Position numbers and translations under genes: made by a program. This document shows, piece after piece, positions 1 to 4,953 of a stretch of 6,175 bases of DNA. Each line of letters begins with the position of its first letter. Positions within the stretch are counted from its first letter, which is position 1. This DNA comes from Candidatus Bathyarchaeota archaeon (lineage in GTDB: Archaea > Thermoproteota > Bathyarchaeia > TCS64). The notes below the pieces were generated by a model. It saw only the letters and a program-made list of their open reading frames with translations. It searched no databases and was not told the DNA's origin. The stretch covers positions 1 through 6,175 of the forward strand of contig JAOZIG010000229.1 of NCBI GenBank assembly GCA_026014515.1. The letters are read 5' to 3'.

Positions 1-269
1 AATTTAAACGCTGCAGGACCTTTATCTTTTGAGAGTATAATTAATCCTGGGAAAGGATTATGTATTTTTTCACTATATGTTGTAAACATTTCTTCATTTT
101 TACTATCAATAAATGATAATATCATATAGAAATCGCTAATAAAAACAGCTGAACTAAAACCTTCTTTAGTAAAAATATCTGGATAGTTTTTTAATTGTTC
201 TTTAGGAATTACAAAATTTCGTTTAATAATTTCGTTAATCTTTTCTCTATTTTCAAGTTCGTCTGACAA
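1..269 (-). CDS. Unrecognised protein, 5' part of an AT-rich gene
   Basis: On the - strand an open frame runs from just after a stop (TAA, bases 293-291) to the left edge of the window without a stop. It encodes about 89 residues if it begins at the TTG at 269-267. The product would begin MSDELENREKINEII and continue with a charged, mostly helical-looking segment, then NYPDIFTKEGFSSAVFISD and NPFPGLIILSKDKGPAAF at the cut. I do not recognise a family, a membrane segment or catalytic motifs. The codons look like real coding sequence of an AT-rich genome. There is no ATG in the open part and no clear Shine-Dalgarno before the TTG, so the start is uncertain; the N-terminus may be damaged or the TTG may be used without a leader. 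The gene points away from the virus cassette and is unlikely to share its transcription. It could be a virus-borne accessory gene, host DNA, or part of an unrelated sequence joined at about 360. Confidence 0.5.
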   Translation of the reverse strand, partial: MSDELENREKINEIIKRNFVIPKEQLKNYPDIFTKEGFSSAVFISDFYMILSFIDSKNEEMFTTYSEKIHNPFPGLIILSKDKGPAAFK

Positions 270-360
270 ATTGAACAGATATAATAAAATTTACTATAAT
301 AATAAATTTTTCAGATAATCTTATTTCTATTATATTATGTTCTTTAGGTTTTCAAAGAAT
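1..360. other. AT-rich block of foreign composition
   Basis: By hand count this block has about 82 G or C in 360 bases (about 23%), against roughly half in the following virus genes. The change is abrupt at about 355-362. Codon use also differs: the only convincing reading frame is on the opposite strand and uses A/T-ending codons (ATT, AAA, GAA, TTT), whereas the virus genes use AGA, CTA, CTC, ACC and ATA. In a typical siphovirus the major capsid gene would precede the connector, and it is not seen here. Either a foreign gene was inserted between capsid and connector genes, or the left part is an assembly join or another replicon. The sequence alone cannot decide. No inverted repeats, transposase or tRNA-like structure was recognised at the boundary. 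Confidence 0.75.
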
Positions 361-397
361 AGGGGTTATCACGGGTTCCTACTTTTTCTCAACTCGA

Positions 398-405
398 TTT
401 ATATC
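398..405 (+). promoter_or_regulatory. Candidate archaeal TATA box for the cassette
   Basis: TTTATATC matches the archaeal TATA-box pattern. With the usual spacing of about 26 bases from box centre to start, transcription would begin near G428/A429. That gives a leader of about 20 bases ending in a Shine-Dalgarno and the GTG start at 450. The spacing supports it, but the box lies close to an AT-rich block where such matches occur by chance. Its complement (GATATAAAT) could equally be read as a box for the - strand. Confidence 0.4.
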
Positions 406-437
406 TGGTTTGTTTGTTGCGTTGGTTGAATCATGGT

Positions 438-443
438 AGGTGA
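438..443 (+). promoter_or_regulatory. Ribosome binding site deciding the GTG start at 450
   Basis: AGGTGA lies six bases before GTG 450 and is complementary to the conserved 3' end of 16S rRNA. The last three bases of the site form an in-frame stop (TGA 441-443), so no upstream start in this frame is possible. The ATG at 433 is in another frame. Site and stop together fix the start of the connector gene. Confidence 0.75.
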
Positions 444-449
444 ACCATT

Positions 450-773
450 GTGCCCTATAGCACACCAGATGACATCAGAGCTATAATTCACACAAGCCTC
501 ACAGACTCCGAGATCACGGAACTCATCACTCAGTCTGATGCCGAGATTGACAAGCGAATAGGAACACAGTCCAGTGATCCTTTGATCACTAGGCTTAGTG
601 CATTAATCACGGCTCGTACCATACGACATAGACAACCATCAAGCACTACCATAGGTGAGTACAGGCAAGATACAACTGATGATCTATCGGCTGAAATAAA
701 CTCAATTTTCAAACTCTATCAGCCATCGCACATCAAGCCATCATCCTACCAAGCCAAAGAGGAACCCACATGA
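450..773 (+). CDS. Head-tail connector protein (HK97 gp6-like)
   Basis: The 107-residue product has the look of the small helical head-tail connector (adaptor) family that docks under the portal ring. It opens with Y-S-T-P-D-D-I-R, followed by a helix ending LTDSEITELITQSDAEID (residues 17-34), a short linker with RIG, then a second long helix with LITRLSALITARTI (45-58). A conserved-looking GEYR at 69-72 precedes a helical tail. Length and helix order fit the family, whose members form a ring that prepares the portal for head closure. The GTG start is fixed by AGGTGA and an in-frame stop just upstream. The gene ends in an ATGA overlap with the next one. Its codon use is more balanced than that of the genes that follow, with more T-ending codons. 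Assignment is by pattern and position, not by search. Confidence 0.65.
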   Translation: MPYSTPDDIRAIIHTSLTDSEITELITQSDAEIDKRIGTQSSDPLITRLSALITARTIRHRQPSSTTIGEYRQDTTDDLSAEINSIFKLYQPSHIKPSSYQAKEEPT

Positions 774-1828
774 GCTTCGAGAAACCATACCCACCAGACC
801 CCATCACCTACACCCACTACGATACACTAATAGACGCACTAGAAACCCGATTCGGAGCAAGCGCAGAAGCCTACATCAGAGACCAGACACGCATCATCAA
901 CACAAGAGGCAACATCTGGACACCAGAAGCAGGGAACATCCAGCAAGCCATAGAAGACCTCTACAACGATGAAGGCGGAGCCGTCATTTTACCCAAGAAG
1001 ATGATCACCGAGACTCAGCCATGGACACTGGACGAGCCATACCCAGTATACATCAAGGGCAGTGGGATGTGCTGGCACGAGACAGACAGGGGCACCATGA
1101 TCAAGTTCAACCTAGCCAACGATATCCACTGCATCGACATAGACGCAACTGAAGCCATCCACTTCGGAGGCATCAGCGACCTCACCCTCATGGGAGGCAC
1201 AGGCAACAGAGACATGATCCACCTAGACGGCGTCACAGACTGGCACCTAGACAGAGTCTACATCAACCAAGCCCAACGCCACGGACTCCACGTAGAATCA
1301 ACAACCGACTCGTGGAACCTCTGGGTAAAAGACTGCCTCATCGAAAACTGTGACAGGGCTATACGGCTTGAAGGCGGAGCAGGCGCAGGCACCATACTCA
1401 AAAGCTACATCCTCAACAACTACTTCTACGCCAACAGCATCGACATCGAAGTAGGAGCACTAGACGATACAACAGGCTCAGTGAAGCTACTCCAACTACA
1501 CAACAACCAACACTTCAACACCACAGGAATAGGGCTCAAACTATACCGGAAAGCACAAGCCATCACCTGCATGGGGCACATCTTCTACAAAACACAGGGA
1601 GACGCAGTAGACATCAGCGACGACGGCTCAGCAAACAAATGCAGCAGGATCAACCTACTCGGCTTCCTCATCGACGGAGATGGCACCACGCCAAACGGTA
1701 TCGACCTAGGTGGATATACAGACCACGTTGTAATCGACTCTGGACAAATATACGACATAACAGGCACCGCTGTAGTCGAGGGCGGTAACACCACCAACAT
1801 CACTAAAGGAGACATCTACGAGTCATGA
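770..1828 (+). CDS. Parallel beta-helix tailspike-like protein
   Basis: This 352-residue protein looks like a right-handed parallel beta-helix of the pectate-lyase/tailspike type. Residues 1-50 form a short, mostly helical N-terminal region that could attach it to the virion. Residues 55-100 match the usual entry to such a helix: AGNIQQAIEDLYNDEGGAVILP followed by a Y-I-K-G-S-G turn. From about 118 to 345 there are repeated short strands with G, D and N turns, such as HFGGISDLTLMGG, HLDGVTDWHLDRVYI, LWVKDCLIENCDRAIRL and NLLGFLIDGDG. Family members bind or cut surface polysaccharides as trimers. Catalytic residues cannot be assigned by eye, so enzymatic activity is open. There is no signal peptide. 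The start ATG overlaps the previous stop (ATGA), with AGAGGA six bases upstream. Its place among neck genes is unusual; it may be a neck or head appendage rather than a tail-tip spike. Confidence 0.7.
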   Translation: MSFEKPYPPDPITYTHYDTLIDALETRFGASAEAYIRDQTRIINTRGNIWTPEAGNIQQAIEDLYNDEGGAVILPKKMITETQPWTLDEPYPVYIKGSGMCWHETDRGTMIKFNLANDIHCIDIDATEAIHFGGISDLTLMGGTGNRDMIHLDGVTDWHLDRVYINQAQRHGLHVESTTDSWNLWVKDCLIENCDRAIRLEGGAGAGTILKSYILNNYFYANSIDIEVGALDDTTGSVKLLQLHNNQHFNTTGIGLKLYRKAQAITCMGHIFYKTQGDAVDISDDGSANKCSRINLLGFLIDGDGTTPNGIDLGGYTDHVVIDSGQIYDITGTAVVEGGNTTNITKGDIYES

Positions 1829-2205
1829 GCTACACATACCAACAATACGGCACAGGCTTCCAACTACAGATGCCCACCCCAGAAGCCCAACAATTCAACG
1901 AACTCTTACAGATCAGAGGCACACCAGCAACCATCATCAACCGCAACCAAACAGGCACAACCACCTACGGCAACCCAACATACACAGAAACAACACACCA
2001 AACAAACTGCTTCAGACGAACCACCCTCTCAGAACGCAACCACCCATCAGGCAACCTCACCACAACAAGAGAAACCATACTCATACCCCGCTGGGCACCA
2101 GTCAAACCCATAGACGAAATCGAACTCGACGGCACCCGCTACCACATCACAGACATCCACCAAACCACCGCCTACACCTACCTCACCTTGGAGAAAAAAC
2201 AATGA
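1825..2205 (+). CDS. Head closure / head-tail adaptor-like protein
   Basis: The 126-residue product fits the small beta-barrel head-closure proteins (HK97 gp7 / SPP1 gp16 type) in size, position and C-terminal pattern. Residues 97-111 read DEIELDGTRYHITDI, followed by YTYLTLEKK at the end. This is the typical arrangement in which the protein needs D-x-I-x-x-x-G-x-x-Y-x-I followed by a last beta strand. The middle is rich in Thr and Asn, with a tract of T/N/Q around 40-60. Head-closure proteins sit between the connector ring and the tail and stop DNA leaking from the filled capsid. The gene overlaps both neighbours by ATGA. An AAAGGAG lies 13 bases before its ATG, a long spacing, so translation may depend on coupling. 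The family is divergent and the call rests mainly on context and the C-terminal motif. Confidence 0.5.
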   Translation: MSYTYQQYGTGFQLQMPTPEAQQFNELLQIRGTPATIINRNQTGTTTYGNPTYTETTHQTNCFRRTTLSERNHPSGNLTTTRETILIPRWAPVKPIDEIELDGTRYHITDIHQTTAYTYLTLEKKQ

Positions 2206-2609
2206 ACGACCCAAAACTCACAATCCTAGCCCTCCTAGAGGACGGCTGGAACCAGCCATGGACACCAGCCTTCACAGCAGACTGGTATGATCAGAAGATC
2301 AATGACCCCCAGATAATCGTCACCCACCTCAACACAAGGTCAAGCCCTACCGGCTTCACAGAAAACCCATCACAAACAGATCGCAGACATAATGGAGTCT
2401 ACATGATCAACGTCTGGAGCACAGGCGACGAAGCAAGACGCTGGACCATGATAGACGAGGTAGAACGCATCATCAACTCAAAGTGTGACACACCCGGCGG
2501 AGACCTAGAGTTCATCGAAGTCAGCGGGTTCCGAGACCTAGACGAGCTAGACACCCATCCAAGGCTCTACAGAAGCCAACTCACACTGGAGGTGCTCTAC
2601 TATGGTTAG
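2202..2609 (+). CDS. Tail terminator / tail completion-like protein
   Basis: This 135-residue protein lies directly before the tail tube gene, where the tail terminator (lambda gpU / SPP1 gp17 type) is normally encoded. The layout fits: an N-terminal helix (residues 4-14), a strand at 36-43, the strand-helix unit GVYMINVWSTGDEARRWTMI (65-84) running into DEVERII, and a closing strand RLYRSQLTLEVLYY (121-134). Terminators form a ring capping the tail tube and joining it to the neck. The start overlaps the previous stop (ATGA), with TTGGAG at about eight bases upstream. It ends in TAG inside the tail tube gene. A general neck protein of the same fold is the main alternative. Confidence 0.5.
   Translation: MNDPKLTILALLEDGWNQPWTPAFTADWYDQKINDPQIIVTHLNTRSSPTGFTENPSQTDRRHNGVYMINVWSTGDEARRWTMIDEVERIINSKCDTPGGDLEFIEVSGFRDLDELDTHPRLYRSQLTLEVLYYG
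2588..2594 (+). promoter_or_regulatory. Strong ribosome binding site for the tail tube gene
   Basis: GGAGGTG is the strongest Shine-Dalgarno in the window. It lies seven bases before ATG 2602, inside the end of the preceding gene. It supports the choice of 2602 as start, giving an eight-base overlap, and suits the high copy number expected of a tail tube protein. Confidence 0.75.
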
Positions 2610-3474
2610 ATACAAGGGAAGAGACCAGATCGAATACGGACACTACCCATACACCGAGACCAATTATGGCTCAGAAGCCACAAGCGCAACCCTATACAGA
2701 ATAGGCTACCTCACAGAGATCAGACCAACATACGACCCAGAACTAAACAGACAATTCATACTCAGAGACACAGACAACGGCAAACCCCTAGGCATCTACA
2801 GCAGAAAAACAAACATCAGACTCACCCTACGCTGGCTCCAAGGCGAACTCGCAGACTACTACCAAAAAACCCTCCTAGGCGGCTACAACAGCTACGGCGA
2901 AGCAAAACTCTACCACAGCGCCACCGAGAAAATATACCACAAATGGGCGGGACTCAAACTAGACACCCTGAGCGTCCGCTGCAGCATCGGAGAACCCATC
3001 ACGTGGACAGCAGAACTCATCGCCCAAACAACAGACACCATGGCAACCACCACAAACACCTACGGCTCATCACCCGGCGCAGTCTGGGAGTGGGACGACG
3101 CATACCTCCAACTCAGCACCAACGGATCAGACTGGACCACCATCCCAGACGTAACAGACTGGGAACTACGAATAGAAAACAGCCTCAAACAGAACCACAC
3201 ATTCAACGCATCAGGGGAAAAAACACTCCAAAGCCTTGAAGAAATGGAGCAAAGATGCGACGCAAGATTCACCATGTATCTACCAAGCGACACCTACCTC
3301 GCATATCTTCATGATCAGACCAAGCTCTACCTGAAACTAGTACTCCCCTGCAGCCAATACATCCAGTTCAGCGAAGGCAAACTCAGCCTCTACGACCCAG
3401 TACTCCGACCAGAAGACCTAGTATCATGCAGGGTCGAGTACATGGGCGGCTACCTAGAACACAGCTTCACGTGA
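2602..3474 (+). CDS. Major tail tube protein
   Basis: The 290-residue protein has the features of siphovirus tail tube proteins, which stack as hexameric rings to form the tail. It shows two related beta-rich halves. The first has RIGYLTEIRPTYDPE (33-47), NIRLTLRWLQ (71-80) and SIGEPITWTAELIAQ (128-142). The second has the characteristic tube-protein segment IPDVTDWELRIENSLKQ (181-197), a Thr/Asn-rich turn, RFTMYLPSDTYLAYL (222-236) and a final strand ending CRVEYMGG. It lies between a terminator-like gene and the G/GT chaperone, the standard place. GGAGGTG seven bases upstream predicts strong translation. No extra surface domain is evident; the insertion around 94-115 may be a loop. Six bases separate it from the next gene, the only non-overlapping junction in the cassette. 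Confidence 0.75.
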   Translation: MVRYKGRDQIEYGHYPYTETNYGSEATSATLYRIGYLTEIRPTYDPELNRQFILRDTDNGKPLGIYSRKTNIRLTLRWLQGELADYYQKTLLGGYNSYGEAKLYHSATEKIYHKWAGLKLDTLSVRCSIGEPITWTAELIAQTTDTMATTTNTYGSSPGAVWEWDDAYLQLSTNGSDWTTIPDVTDWELRIENSLKQNHTFNASGEKTLQSLEEMEQRCDARFTMYLPSDTYLAYLHDQTKLYLKLVLPCSQYIQFSEGKLSLYDPVLRPEDLVSCRVEYMGGYLEHSFT

Positions 3475-3480
3475 CCAAAA

Positions 3481-3795
3481 ATGCAAATCACAATACAAGG
3501 ACACAGGATAACCCTCCAACCATGGACCTACGGCATGAAACAACAAGCCCTCCGCCTAGCCACCACATGGACCAAGGAAGCCACAGGGCTCCAACCCGAC
3601 GTAGACCCATGGAGACTCAACGACCAGATGCTAACCCAATGCATCACAGAATGGGACCTCGTAGACGAACAAAACCAGCCACTGGAGATCACCATCGAAA
3701 ACATACACCGCCAAACCCCAGAACTCATCGAAGCCATCATCCACGAGTGCCAACGAATAAACGGAGTGACCCAACAAGAACGAAAAAAATCCTAG
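3481..3795 (+). CDS. Tail assembly chaperone, short form (G-like)
   Basis: The 104-residue product is the zero-frame tail assembly chaperone, equivalent in role to lambda gpG. It begins with a short beta hairpin (MQITIQGHRITLQPW) and a Y-G-M-K-Q-Q-A-L helix. A second region reads NDQMLTQCITEWDLVDEQNQ (47-66), and a final helix (79-94) ends in RINGV. The order helix, C-I-x-x-W-D-L, I-T-I-E-N-I, helix, N-G is typical of these proteins. They bind tape measure and tail tube subunits and are absent from the finished virion. The stop TAG (3793-3795) lies just after an A7 run, where a fraction of ribosomes are predicted to shift to the GT form. The ribosome site upstream is weak (ACGTGA overlapping the previous stop). 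ATG 3481 is preferred because it begins the hairpin. Confidence 0.7.
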   Translation: MQITIQGHRITLQPWTYGMKQQALRLATTWTKEATGLQPDVDPWRLNDQMLTQCITEWDLVDEQNQPLEITIENIHRQTPELIEAIIHECQRINGVTQQERKKS

Positions 3796-3998
3796 CGGCG
3801 GCAACCACAGGCAACCCAGACACCGTATATGACCTAGCCATCTGCGCAGCCATGGGGTGGACCGCCGACCAACTACACGCACAACCCACCCGGTTCATCG
3901 AAAGACTGGGACTCTACCTAGACGCCCTAGCACGAGAACGACAGCGGGAACAACGTAGAACCGAGGAAAAAATACGCAGAATGAGCACGAGACCATGA
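3481..3998 (+). CDS. Tail assembly chaperone, -1 frameshift form (GT-like)
   Basis: Predicted fusion product, join(3481..3789, 3789..3998), 172 residues: the first 103 residues of G, then 69 residues read in the -1 frame, starting with ILAAATTGN. The extension contains VYDLAICAAMGWTADQLHAQ, a long helix LGLYLDALARERQ and a charged tail ending in a TGA that overlaps the next ATG. It has no good start codon or ribosome site of its own near its beginning, and its composition matches the surrounding virus genes. It is open exactly from the slippery run to the next gene. This is the gpG/gpGT arrangement known in lambda-like viruses, where the T part recruits tail tube subunits. The frameshift is inferred from frame phasing and was not measured. 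Confidence 0.65.
3783..3789 (+). promoter_or_regulatory. -1 frameshift slippery heptamer A_AAA_AAA
   Basis: Seven A residues are phased as CGA AAA AAA in the G frame, giving the X_XXY_YYZ form. Both lysyl tRNAs can re-pair one base back. The zero frame ends at TAG four bases after the run, and the -1 frame is open for 69 codons. An SD-like GGAGTGA (3763-3769) lies 13 bases before the run, close to the spacing of the internal SD that stimulates dnaX frameshifting. CGGCGG (3796-3801) could pair with CCGCCG (3862-3867), a possible but unproven downstream structure with a long loop. Confidence 0.7.
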
Positions 3999-4345
3999 AA
4001 ACCACCAAAACCATACCCATAACACAACTAGCCGACGCACTCAGAAACCTACCAATAGCCATACAAGCATCCACAGACAAGACACTAAACCTAACAAAAG
4101 CACATCAACTAGCCAAAACCCTCTGCCCAACCAAAACAGGAGCCCTAAGAGAAACAATAAGAGTCATCCGCCCATCAAACACAGAAGCAAACCTCACCGC
4201 TGGAACCCCAACAGTAACCTACGCAAAACCAGTCCATGACGGCACAAGCAAACAACCCGCCAGACCATTCCTACATCAGGCACTACACGCTGAGACCCAC
4301 AACATCACGCAAGCGATCATACAGGATTCGGTGACGCGGCTATGA
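3995..4345 (+). CDS. HK97 gp10-like neck/tail completion protein
   Basis: The 116-residue product carries the hallmarks of the HK97 gp10-like family. Residues 40-57 read A-K-T-L-C-P-T-K-T-G-A-L-R-E-T-I-R-V, matching the conserved A-x-x-x-x-P-x-x-T-G-x-L-R-x-S-I segment. Residues 68-93 carry T-A-G, V-T-Y-A-K-P-V-H-D-G-T and Q-P-A-R-P-F-L, the conserved Y-A-x-x-V-H-x-G-T and A-R-P-F-L. An N-terminal helix pairs with a C-terminal helix. Family members act at the head-tail joint during tail attachment. ATG 3995 overlaps the GT stop (ATGA), with only a weak ribosome site, so coupling to GT translation is likely. The position is unusual: this gene normally precedes the terminator and tube genes, but here it lies between GT and the tape measure. 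Confidence 0.7.
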   Translation: MKTTKTIPITQLADALRNLPIAIQASTDKTLNLTKAHQLAKTLCPTKTGALRETIRVIRPSNTEANLTAGTPTVTYAKPVHDGTSKQPARPFLHQALHAETHNITQAIIQDSVTRL

Positions 4346-4953
4346 GTGAACACGTAGGCATCGAGTACAGGGTAACAGTAACCGGGTTAGACACGGCACA
4401 GGCAGCCGCCTCCGCCTCAGCTGAGTCAGCCAGACAAGCAGGAGCAGCCCTATCAAACGTACAGAATCAGAGCAGCACCACCCTGCCCACATTGATGATG
4501 ACTGTAAGAACGGTAAACGCTGCACGCCTAGCCATATCCCAGACCAGTAACGCCATCACCGAGCTAAACCCAGTCGCCCTGATGTATGGTTTCCTCAACA
4601 TGATACAAGTAGTAAACAACCTCACAAGCCTCACAAGAATCCTCAAAGACAGCACAGCCTCAGCATCCGCAGCACAAGCAATACTAGCAAGCCTCACAGG
4701 CAACCTATACCTAATACCCATGGCACTAGCAGCCGGAGCCCTAGTCTACAGCAGCATCAAATCAATGCAAACAGGAGGACCAGTCAACCAAACCGGACTC
4801 TACCTCCTCCACAGAGGCGAGTACGTGGTCCCAGCCAACCAGACAAGCATCGGACCCGTCTACATCACGTTCAACAGACAACCCGCAAACCACAGAACCA
4901 GCCAATGGCTTGACCAACTTAGCACCAGAATCATGGGGGAACTACGCAGGTGA
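4342..4953 (+). CDS. Very short tape measure-like protein
   Basis: The 203-residue product joins features from both ends of tape measure proteins. The N-terminus, IEYRVTVTGLDTAQAAAS (7-24), is a strand followed by an Ala/Ser-rich helix of the kind that opens tape measures. Residues 76-90 and 121-139 are hydrophobic, the latter (LYLIPMALAAGALVYSS) membrane-like. Residues 145-164, GGPVNQTGLYLLHRGEYVVP, match the Gly-Gly, H-x-G-E-x-V-V-P type motif common near the C-terminus of tape measure and minor tail proteins. Tape measures set tail length and enter the host membrane on DNA ejection. Most exceed 600 residues, so this is exceptionally small; a rule of thumb of about 0.15 nm per residue gives a tail near 30 nm. 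ATG 4342 has GGTGA seven bases upstream and overlaps the previous stop. A minor tail protein with the true tape measure further on is the alternative. Confidence 0.55.
   Translation: MSEHVGIEYRVTVTGLDTAQAAASASAESARQAGAALSNVQNQSSTTLPTLMMTVRTVNAARLAISQTSNAITELNPVALMYGFLNMIQVVNNLTSLTRILKDSTASASAAQAILASLTGNLYLIPMALAAGALVYSSIKSMQTGGPVNQTGLYLLHRGEYVVPANQTSIGPVYITFNRQPANHRTSQWLDQLSTRIMGELRR

Noticed and set aside
253..351. Short - strand frame of 32 codons overlapping the TTG start of the AT-rich gene, perhaps the end of a preceding gene or a frameshifted N-terminus
   Set aside because: Too short and Ile/Phe-rich, with a stop at 354-352. It could be a remnant if a frameshift exists, but nothing distinguishes it from chance.
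329..355. Bacterial-type promoter on the - strand: TTGAAA (355-350) and TATAAT (334-329), 15 bases apart
   Set aside because: Such matches are frequent in DNA of about 23% G+C, the spacing is short, and no ribosome site follows before the TTG at 269.
361..380. Possible tRNA T-arm or attachment-site remnant (GGGTTCC)
   Set aside because: No surrounding cloverleaf, no matching second copy in the window and no integrase; the match is too short to support.
275..439. Open + strand frame of 54 codons ending at TAG 437-439, possibly the end of an upstream gene
   Set aside because: It has no usable start, spans the composition break, and its product is Ile/Phe-rich with no pattern; chance openness in AT-rich DNA is more likely.
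1015..1236. - strand frames opposite the virus genes (also 1585-1815, 3060-3293, 3528-3740, 3631-3882, 4467-4721, 5087-5338)
   Set aside because: All lie opposite convincing genes; products are Ser/Val/Leu/Arg-rich antisense translations without ribosome sites.
2943..3239. 98-codon + strand frame inside the tail tube gene
   Set aside because: Low-complexity Arg/His/Thr/Pro product fully inside a recognisable gene; a shadow of the A/C bias.
3426..3788. Long + strand frame beginning inside the tail tube gene and running into the GT extension
   Set aside because: Before the slippery run it overlaps two convincing genes, and its product is an Arg/Pro/His/Thr-rich string typical of reading A/C-rich DNA out of frame. 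Only the part after 3789 looks like protein.
4619..4700. Repeated CCTCACA words suggesting a DNA repeat
   Set aside because: They encode Ser-Leu-Thr in an Ala/Ser/Leu-rich protein under strong codon bias; spacing is irregular and no repeat unit is defined.
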